The notes under the pieces: generated by a model | Seen by the model: only the letters and a program-made list of their open reading frames with translations | The model's database searches: none | Told to the model about the DNA's origin: nothing | Part shown: positions 56,601 through 64,000 of the stretch, in pieces | How positions within the stretch are numbered: the stretch's first letter is position 1 | Layout: each line of letters starts with the position of its first letter | Position numbers and translations under genes: made by a program | NCBI GenBank assembly: GCA_003118195.1 | Contig: BEXV01000034.1 | Location: 444,554-508,553 of the forward strand | Direction: 5' to 3' | Length of the DNA: 64,000 nucleotides | Origin: Hemicentrotus pulcherrimus | Lineage: Eukaryota > Echinodermata > Echinoidea > Camarodonta > Strongylocentrotidae

Positions 56601-58175
56601 ATTTTCATATTCCCAGCAACCAAATCAAGTTTTCTCACCCGTTTCATGATATGCCATTCGTAAGGGATAGGAGATTTTTATTTAAAGAGGGGTGGCAAAG
56701 CAAACCCGTAAATCTTTCATTAACTCCTTGATCACCATATTACAGGTTAATTGTCATCCTAAATCTAGATTTGATGGACTTTGAACCTACATGTTTCTTT
56801 ATGTAATGTCACACACTTCATTGCCATTTTTGTTTAGTTTTGTGAATATATATAAAAAGTATAAAACTAAAATGCAGACAGAATTCAGTATTACTTAAAG
56901 TCCATTCATTTGGAATGGACAATCGTGTTCTATGTTGTTATTTTTTTTTTAAAGAAGTGATTTAAACTGGCGTTGTCGCTCTAGTTTGAATTAAGATGAT
57001 TGTGTCAATGAAATACAAAAAGACAAACTATTGAATTCCATGCTCAGGGCCAATGTTGTGTCACAATGGCAAAACTTGTACATTCTTAGAGTCTGTTGTA
57101 TAACAATTTAAAATTCAGCATTAGGGCAGCAAGGGTCGTATGCTTATTTTCCTCTAAATTTTGTTTGTCTAATATGTGATTTGTATCGAACATTGCAATT
57201 GTTTAAAAAATTGTCAGAAATGTTGTGAAGCCCTTGTTGCCCCATAAGTGCATGTACTTGATCAATTGTAGAAGAAAGAAAGAAAGGAATTGAGATAGTT
57301 GTATTTCTTTATACTTCATAGACTCAAACATCATATTGTCATACTTAATGAGTAGATAGTCTATATATATTGATGCAAATATGACAGATTTAACCCACCA
57401 AATAAACCTCGTCTATTATCTTGTTTATTAAAACACGAGACAAAGTGAAAGGAAAGAGAGTGAGAGTGAGTGAGATGTTTCATTTTGTCTCAATTTTTTT
57501 CCATGTTTGATGTTTAAATATAAACACAGGGTACCTCGGTAGTGAAACGACATTGGTGGCAACTCCTGTGATTGCGTTCCCATATGGGACTTGTAATTGC
57601 ATAGAACACCGACACCTTCGTTGCAAATTTGTTCACACTGATGGATGATGTAGAGCTGCAGTAGGTGTCCATGTTTGAAATAATCCCCGTATGTGAACGC
57701 ACCACCTGTAGAAAGCTTGTAGTTTGTAGCGTACCTTATAGACCACGTCATGGAGAATGCCTTGACCCGTTCACATACAGGAGATGGGTTATGTGCGTTT
57801 GACGAGTAGTTACAGACGATAACAAAAAATGTTCAGTATTCCTTTTAGATTACTCTGTTTAACTGTAATGTACATAGTTTTTTTTATATAACACTTTCTC
57901 CTTGGTTTATCAGTCTACTGGGCTGCCAAAGTGGAGAGTTTAGTCCGTTTCTTCTGCACCATTTTCCCAATTTTGATATGAAGAAGTATTGTGAATTAAT
58001 TATGTTCAGAAAAAATATGATCATGCTTGTAAAAATGGCTGTCTTTAATAATTATGAGTTTTGAGAGAAGGGAAGGAAAGAAATGTAAAACTTGCTTCTC
58101 ACTTTGCATACTTGTATGTGTCTTTATGTCTTGGTGTTTTAATGATGAATAAATTCAATGGTGAATACATATCAA
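53624..58175 (+). other. Probable long 3' UTR of the COE gene and downstream DNA
   Basis: AT-rich, with no spliced coding signal on the plus strand. An AATAAA lies only six bases after the stop (53,629) and is probably too early to be the main signal. Further AATAAA occur at 55,912, 56,130, 57,401 and 58,148; the last has a U-rich upstream region and a GT-rich element about 40 bases downstream, making it the best terminal candidate. A Pumilio-type TGTAAATA sits at 54,958-54,965. The true 3' end cannot be fixed from sequence alone. An unexplained minus-strand open stretch lies at 57,510-57,830. Confidence 0.45.
58148..58153 (+). terminator. Candidate poly(A) signal AATAAA for the COE transcript
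   Basis: Canonical hexamer preceded by T/G-rich DNA (tgtatgtgtctttatg region) and followed about 40 bases later by gtgtgtgg, the usual arrangement of a cleavage and polyadenylation site. Earlier hexamers could serve for shorter 3' UTR forms. Confidence 0.35.
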
Positions 58176-59379
58176 GACAAAACTAGAAGTGTGTGGCTCA
58201 TATGTTGAAGCATTCTTCATTTTGAAGAAGTGTTATATTACAAAAAAAAAATATCCAGGAAGTGATGGCTGATCGATGGTAATGAGGCTCATGATGAAGA
58301 TGAGGATTTTATATGTGATAATAATATTTAAAAAAAGGGTGATTTCATGTACAAAATAAATTGTTCTCCCTCCTCTCCATTTCCCTCTCCCTATCTATCA
58401 CTCTCTCTCTCTCTCAGTCTCTCTCTCTCTCTCAGTCTCTCTCTATGCATCTCTCTCTCTCTCTCTCTCCCTCTCTCTGTGTAGCAAAATGAAACAAATC
58501 CAGATTAGTCAGGGTTACTCTTATATGGCATTACACACAATGTAGTAGCCACATTTATTTGATTAAATGAATTGGGCACATACACAACCACACAGCTGTA
58601 CACACAGTCACTGCAATTCTTACATTTGGGTATTCTTATGTAAATAGTACAAAAACAAAATATTAAAGAAAAATTTGCACATATTTTTCTTCTTCTTAGA
58701 ACAAGCAACAATGATTCTTTAAAGATACATAAATCACATGCATGTTTACTTTTGTCTTCCCTCTCGAGTCAAATAAACGCTTATACAGGAAACTCTAATA
58801 CTGCAATGACCAAAAAGACAATCCTGGGTGAAATATGATAGATATCTCTGGACATATTCCTCTTTTAAATATGTGTTTTCTCATCCATAGACAAACAGCA
58901 GGCCACGAGCCAAAGGGACTTTCAATACAGAACATTCCAGGTTCCACCCTTTAATCTTAAGCTGAATGTGGACACATTTTATGAATTTAGAGACGGTTAA
59001 TTGGAAATCAGGAAAGTCTGCATTTGAGACTATTTTTGTCTGGTCCATTCCAGCAAATGGCCTTGAAAGAAGGTCACATTAAACTGGGTTTCTTTGTGCC
59101 TCTTCTCCTGTCTGACTAACACCTTAAAATAAATAAACAAAACACAGAACATAACTGTGAAGTCATTTTCTGATATGACATAACAAACAAAAGAACATAC
59201 AAATAAGGGGAGAGAAGCTATGGTCATAAACCCAGACAGCATGACTGTGCAGACTTTGTCCAAATTGATCACTATTCCTCCAGGTCTAATACTCCCTGTT
59301 AAAGGGTTCTAGGTCTTCACAAGCCCTGTGCGCCACTCCTAAATCAAATTCAGCCCTCTGTGCCAGCCAGTATCATGTT
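58176..59379. other. Intergenic DNA with a CT microsatellite
   Basis: Between the two convergent genes. Holds an interrupted (CT)n tract at about 58,381-58,480; otherwise AT-rich with no supported gene. Confidence 0.7.
58381..58480. repeat. Interrupted (CT)n microsatellite
   Basis: About 100 bp made almost wholly of CT dinucleotides, broken by cagt and atgcat spacers. Confidence 0.9.
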
Positions 59380-60000
59380 CTTTTCCTCATCTCCTTGCAG
59401 CTGACTGCTCAACCAACCAACCAACAAGCCAGAGAGCTAGGGAGTCAGGCTGGTGGAGATCAGATGCATGGTCGGTGGGGCTAATTCTCGGCCTGTTTAA
59501 TTTTCGCGAGTATCCAACTGGGCGGTTGCACTTTGATTCAATTTCCTGCAAGTGCCACGACTAATGGGCCTCCACTGACAACAGGATAGTCACAACGCCT
59601 AATGTGCCAATTCATCGCCAGCTCGAGGCGGCTCAGCCTAATCGGGAGTAACAGAAAGAGGCACATGTCAAAACTGCCTTAATCGGGCCCGTCAAGTGCA
59701 CTTCTTGCCAAACGCAAACCACATGCAGCCATGAAGTGATTAATCGAGGGAAGAAGTCTTAGCAAGGAGACATCGAGTGACACCCACCTAGATTTTCACT
59801 TAATCAGCACTTTTGAGGACATTGCATGAGGTTTGGAGAACAAAGCAGGATGACAGATATGTTTCTTCATCCTCTATCTCCCATGTCATACACAGATCTT
59901 GAGATGAGTGGCTGGCTCAAGAAGGCGTAGCTTCTCAGTAGTGATGAGTCTCTCAAACATTTTTGCGATAACGTGGTTTAGATAAAGATTAATTTATTGA
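59380..60000. promoter_or_regulatory. High-complexity intergenic island, candidate cis-regulatory element
   Basis: A GC-richer, non-repetitive block with no supported ORF, unlike the AT-rich DNA on both sides. It contains several motif-like elements: a palindromic GATTAATC at 59,738-59,745 (homeodomain type), the palindrome AAGTGCACTT at 59,694-59,703 within TCAAGTGCACTT (NK-2 type half-site), and repeated TAAT cores. Regulatory function is inference; the target could be either neighbour. Confidence 0.35.
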
Positions 60001-61260
60001 AAGGGCAAGTGATGCTAATCTTACACTAATCAAGTATTAACAGCATATCTCCCTGTACCAGAGATCCATTCCCAGCTAAACAAACAAGAACATCTCCCAA
60101 AAGACCAAAGTGGGCGAGGGGGGTGTCACTATTTTGCTGTGTCATCCTTACATTAACATTTTCCCCCTTCTATTACTTCAAAATATAAAATGTGGTAAAA
60201 TTTCAATGTAAAAGTGCAACCTTTCAGGAAATAATTATCTTTTTTTTTTAGCAATCACACCAGTACCTTTTTAAGGTAACAGCAACTGATTTGTCATATT
60301 CACACTTATTTCAGTGCTTCTTGTAATTTCAACTTTTAAAGTACCATCAAGATTTATGTTCAGCAAAAAACATTGGGTAAATAATTTGAATTGAATCTTA
60401 AACATGGAAAGCTTGAACTATGTTCCAACATAACTTGGAGGAAACGATTCAGCACTAATATGAATGTTCAACTTCAATGCAAAACAAACATGTTTATTGC
60501 TTCAATGAATGTTCTGCTCTTTTATCAGAATGAAACGCCAAGCTCTCATACTCCCTCAGGAGTTGACACCCAATGATTTGGAATGGTTGTCACTTCCCCC
60601 GTCCCACTCACACAAATCAACGCTGACAGTTGAGACAGTATCTGGTCAGGATGAATCTTTGACGATTCACAAAGAGATGAAGTAAACATATCAACTTCTT
60701 GGCTCAGGTGCATTTCTTGATAGTCAGGAAACCATATTTCAATCTTTTCAGGAGGCCCAAGTCTATGGGCTGACTGCCCTGCTCTGCTACAACCTTTTCA
60801 ATTGAGTAGGCTTCTCGGAAAGACGATATCATATTTCATGCGTGTCATCTTTACATGGTCCCGTGTGGAATGGAGGCCTCACTTAGACAGACCTTCATGA
60901 GCTTTTGAAGCCGAGCAAATTGGTCAAACTTGATATACAGCTTTAAGGCATTCATGTTTGTTTAACCACAAACAGAGAAATTTGTTGTTATGGTAACAAA
61001 GGAGAAAAGGGATCTTGAACAGTCTCCCCCATGGTCTCTATGAAACAAAATCATGTGTAGAAAAGGGACCACTTAAAAAAAAATACATGTGACACCTGTA
61101 CTTTCTGCAAACATACATATATTGAACATTAACCATTTATATCATATTTTGCTCAAATAATCTCTGTCCCGCCTCTCAATATTATTCAAAATTCAAATTG
61201 GGTGAAATGGATTAATCCTACTAGACCCAGAGGGTTACCCATTCACCATTTTTCGAACAT
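60001..61260. other. Intergenic DNA, nothing recognised
   Basis: Mixed AT-rich DNA with a moderately complex stretch at about 60,530-61,030 and no coding or repeat structure that I can support. Confidence 0.6.
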
Positions 61261-61266
61261 TTTGCA

Positions 61267-61474
61267 CTCTTATGCCTCAGTCACACCTTTGCGTATTTGA
61301 CTTGCGTATTGCTGCGTATTTATGGCAAACCGTTTTAACATTTATTCCTATTTGTTGATATCAAGAATTCAAATTCATGATATCAACAAATAGGAATAAA
61401 TGTTAGAACAGCTTGCCATAAATACGCAGCAATACCCAAGCCAAATACGCAAAGGTATCACCGAGGCATTAGAG
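61267..61474. mobile_element. Foldback / MITE-like inverted repeat (two 97-bp arms)
   Basis: The left arm (61,267-61,363) is the reverse complement of the right arm (61,378-61,474) at 88 of 97 positions by hand alignment, separated by a 14-base AT-rich loop. The arms carry three gcgtatt motifs. No ORF is present, so this looks like a non-autonomous foldback element. I could not identify a convincing target-site duplication or assign a family. Alternative: a structured non-coding RNA hairpin. Confidence 0.8.
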
Positions 61475-62269
61475 CAATATGTGACAGAGCAGACTCACAT
61501 TGCTTACACAAAATGAATTGTGTAATGATTAGATCCATGCATTTAGACACAAATTTATCAGAGATTGTATATCTTTGCGGTTGCATTCCAAACTACTTCA
61601 GGATTAGACATAACATTGTAACAGTGCATAAACACCAAAGTTCTTTCGGAATCAAACCTAACGGTATTTTTACTGTTAACCAATTGATTTATGCAACCAT
61701 TAAAACAGTGGAAGAAAGAGAGGCTATGAAATTGCATCTAAAAATGCATCATGAGAAAAGTGGATATTCAAGTAACTAAAGGAATTAAATGCCCATTTGA
61801 AAAGGTGAATGGCTGGAATGATCCCTGATGGAGTTCAAGAGTGTGCACTGTAAGTCCAGAATTGTAATTAAATCTATTGAATAGGTAATAATACAAAATA
61901 GTGTAAGTGTATTGGTTAGTATACTATCAAAGTGCTTTATAAGAAACTTTAACCACAATAATAGTCACATTTGTATAGCACATAATGTCACGTTTGTTAG
62001 TGCTTTACTTTAGAATTATTATTAACCCAGTCATTGGATTCATAATGCACATGCTCCACTCCCTGAGGAGTATTCATTAATATTATTATCATAAGATAAT
62101 GTTTTACTTTGGACCATTTCCTCCATTTAAGTTACATGACAAACACTAACGTGCTTGTACATAAACAATGCCGTACATCAAAAATTGCTTGCTTATGAAG
62201 AACTCAACATCGATCACTATATTTACTGACAAAAAAAAAACTGAAATTTTTTTCAAAGTCTACCATACA
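61475..62269. other. DNA downstream of CCT7, including its 3' UTR
   Basis: On the minus strand this follows the CCT7 stop codon, so its right part is CCT7 3' UTR. No canonical AATAAA was seen on the minus strand within 400 bp. An 88-codon plus-strand ORF (61,513-61,779) starts just after the foldback element but has no recognised similarity. Confidence 0.6.
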
Positions 62270-62496
62270 CTAGCGTGGTCGACCTCTGCCTCTGCCCATA
62301 GGTTTGTATGGTCTGTCGTCTGAGGGTGCCGATGATTTGGGGTTCTTGATGGTCTCGTCTACGGAGAGTATAAGACAGGCAGCCTCTGAGGCAGCCGTCA
62401 GGGCATTGATCTTGACTATAGAGGGCTCCCACACGCAGGCCTCAAAGTTGTCGGCTACATCCTCGTTGTAGATGTCCACTCCGTACCACATACCAC
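62270..62496 (-). CDS. CCT7: T-complex protein 1 subunit eta (CCT7), terminal coding exon
   Basis: Minus strand. After a ccagcag acceptor the exon completes a split Gly codon and reads [60 protein letters not shown], then a tail ending GRGRGRPR and stop TAG at 62,272-62,270. This is the C-terminal part of the equatorial ATPase domain of the eta subunit of the TRiC/CCT chaperonin, which folds actin, tubulin and other proteins in the cytosol. VDETIKNP and the Gly-Arg-rich tail are diagnostic of eta rather than other CCT subunits. The tail has a few extra residues (SDDRPYKPM) compared with the human protein as I recall it. Confidence 0.97.
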
Positions 62497-63409
62497 CTGC
62501 TGGTTTAGGGAGATGAACAAAACATTTTTAAGAATTGGGATAAAATTTAAGAATTTAATAATTGGAACAAAACATGCTTTCAGGTAGTATAAAATATACA
62601 TTTACAAATTATAATTTGATCTTGCTATAATACCAGGAAATGTCAAGTTTAATTTTTTAAGGAGGGTGTAAATTCATCATTTACAGAAATTTGGAGCAGT
62701 CGATTCAATACAAAGGTAATATGGTTTAGCTGTTAATAACACAATTCTATTTTGATGACTTTCACCAATATCAAAATAACCTTACAATTAAACAAATTCT
62801 TCTCAAAAACCCTCTTACTTTTTTCAAGTTTGCATTGAAAGCAGCTTGTCAAAATCTCAGAGTTTGATTGACAATCTTATGCCGAAACTGCCCATAAATA
62901 AGCTGTCACAAACCACCCCTTTTCTTCAAAATATCATACTCTCGGTTAAACCATTTGAAATGTAATTACTCTAGATATATGAAAGAACATTGAATATAAT
63001 GTAGATTGAGAGAGAATATAATGTGAATGTTAAATGCTATATGTTTATTATCTCTATATACTCATTTTGTGATGAAAGTATCATGACACATGTACATTTT
63101 TTCATGTGAATAATGCATGTAAACGCAACAAATTTCCTTTTGGACCAATAAATTTGAATTAAATTGAATAAAAGTGATAACCTCTCAAAATTAAACCGTA
63201 AATAAATCGGAATTGATATGAAATTAAATTCAAATCATGGCTTAACTTTAAGCCTTGTTTAGATATGAAGTGAATATACCTAGGACCTTAGCTCCATACA
63301 GTTGCCATTCATTAAAAAGTTGTAATAAAATCTTTTTTGTTAAAGCTGTGTATATCTGAAAACAGCCTTCAGGTGTTAAAAGGAGGATATATACATAATG
63401 ATGGCTTAC
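62497..63409 (-). other. CCT7 intron (913 bp)
   Basis: AT-rich phase 1 intron with gtaagc donor and ccagcag acceptor on the minus strand. Nothing else recognised inside. Confidence 0.85.
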
Positions 63410-63598
63410 CTTGTGCATGCTTCTGACGGAGCTTGTTGAGTACATTGGTAGCATCAAAGCCTGCATTATCACAGAGCTGCCTAGGAATGATCTCCAATGC
63501 CTTAGCGTATGCACCGATGAGAATCTGCTGCTTGCCAGCGATGGTTCGGGAATGATCCCTCAAGTACTTGCTAAGCTCCATCTCAATGGCACCTCCAC
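63410..63598 (-). CDS. CCT7: CCT7 penultimate coding exon (partial gene)
   Basis: Minus strand. After a gtgtttag acceptor the exon begins two bases into a Gly codon and reads [62 protein letters not shown] plus one base, to donor CAAG/gtaagc. It contains the group II chaperonin GGGAxE-type signature and the strongly conserved NAGFD block near the nucleotide site. Together the two exons give 137 complete codons of a protein usually about 540 residues long. All upstream exons and the promoter lie beyond position 64,000. Confidence 0.97.
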
Positions 63599-63762
63599 CT
63601 AAACACAAACAACAAGGAAATAGATCAATCATTGCACGATAAACAGGGATATATATACAAATTAGATGGAATTTTGACTGCGCGCAGTCGAAAATGATGC
63701 CTCCGCCATAGAGCAATTTTTTAAATTCAAGTTGATTGTAATCCATCTGTCGGTTTTTTTAA
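63599..63762 (-). other. Start (3' end) of the upstream CCT7 intron
   Basis: Non-coding DNA just upstream of the penultimate CCT7 exon on the minus strand, between the acceptor and the tandem repeat. Short and unremarkable apart from a gcgcagtcg stretch near 63,680. Confidence 0.7.
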
Positions 63763-64000
63763 TGATAATGCACTCACAAGCTATTTATAGGCATAATGAG
63801 CCCCATGACCTTTGACCTGGTGACCCTAAAATCTAATCAGTTCATTGGCTCTGCAAGATACATGTACATACACATGTCATGAGTTTGATGGTAATCTGTA
63901 TGGGTTCTCATGATAATGCGATCACAAGCTATTTGTGCATACATAATGAGCCCTGTGACCTTTGACCTAGTGACCCCAAAATCTAATCAGTTAATTGGCT
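63763..64000. repeat. Tandem repeat of about 148-150 bp, cut by the window edge, with DR1-like sites
   Basis: One full unit (63,763-63,910) is followed by 90 bases of a second (63,911-64,000). Both share tgataatgc, tcacaagctattt, cataatgagccc, the block tgacctttgacct (63,806 and 63,956) and aaaatctaatcagtt. tgacctttgacct is the reverse complement of AGGTCA-A-AGGTCA, the consensus DR1 site of HNF4/RXR-type nuclear receptors; a third half-site, tgaccc, follows two bases later. It lies in a CCT7 intron. More copies probably continue to the right. Confidence 0.85.

Noticed and set aside
63369..63746. Longer minus-strand ORF extending upstream and downstream of the CCT7 exon
   Set aside because: Only 63,410-63,598 matches CCT7 and has splice sites at both ends; the extensions are intron.

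Overview
The window is eukaryotic, AT-rich genomic DNA (two N gaps, three single Ns, many GA/CT microsatellites) carrying parts of two recognisable genes in convergent orientation. Plus strand: the last eight coding exons of a COE/EBF (Collier/Olf/Early B-cell Factor) transcription factor, from about 40.3 kb to the stop at 53,623. Minus strand: the last two coding exons of CCT7, the eta subunit of the cytosolic chaperonin TRiC/CCT, at 62.3-63.6 kb; the rest of CCT7 lies beyond the right edge.

Organism: the COE protein has one copy of the second helix of its HLH region, whereas vertebrate EBFs carry a duplicated helix, so this is an invertebrate-type COE gene. Together with compact 0.4-2.9 kb introns, AT-rich non-coding DNA and GA/CT microsatellites, this suggests a marine invertebrate. 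An echinoderm such as a sea urchin is my best guess, but only a guess.

Layout. 1-40,334: no supported coding exon. This is probably a long 5' intron of the COE gene, because the first exon seen starts in mid-codon inside the DNA-binding domain. It alternates AT-rich simple DNA with GC-richer, high-complexity islands that resemble cis-regulatory elements. 40,335-53,623: eight COE exons, all with GT-AG introns and consistent phases, encoding the end of the DNA-binding domain, the IPT/TIG domain, the helix-loop-helix and a Ser/Pro-rich transactivation tail. Two in-frame splice variants are possible: a 42-nt alternative acceptor and a 48-nt candidate cassette exon. 53,624-about 58,170: probable long 3' UTR. 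59,380-60,000: a complex island between the genes. 61,267-61,474: a near-perfect 97-bp inverted repeat (foldback/MITE-like). 62,270-63,598: CCT7 exons. 63,763-64,000: start of a roughly 150-bp tandem repeat carrying a consensus DR1 nuclear-receptor site.

The two genes are not known to work together: one is a developmental regulator, the other a housekeeping chaperonin subunit. I found no bacterial-type system, CRISPR array, intact transposon or viral gene.
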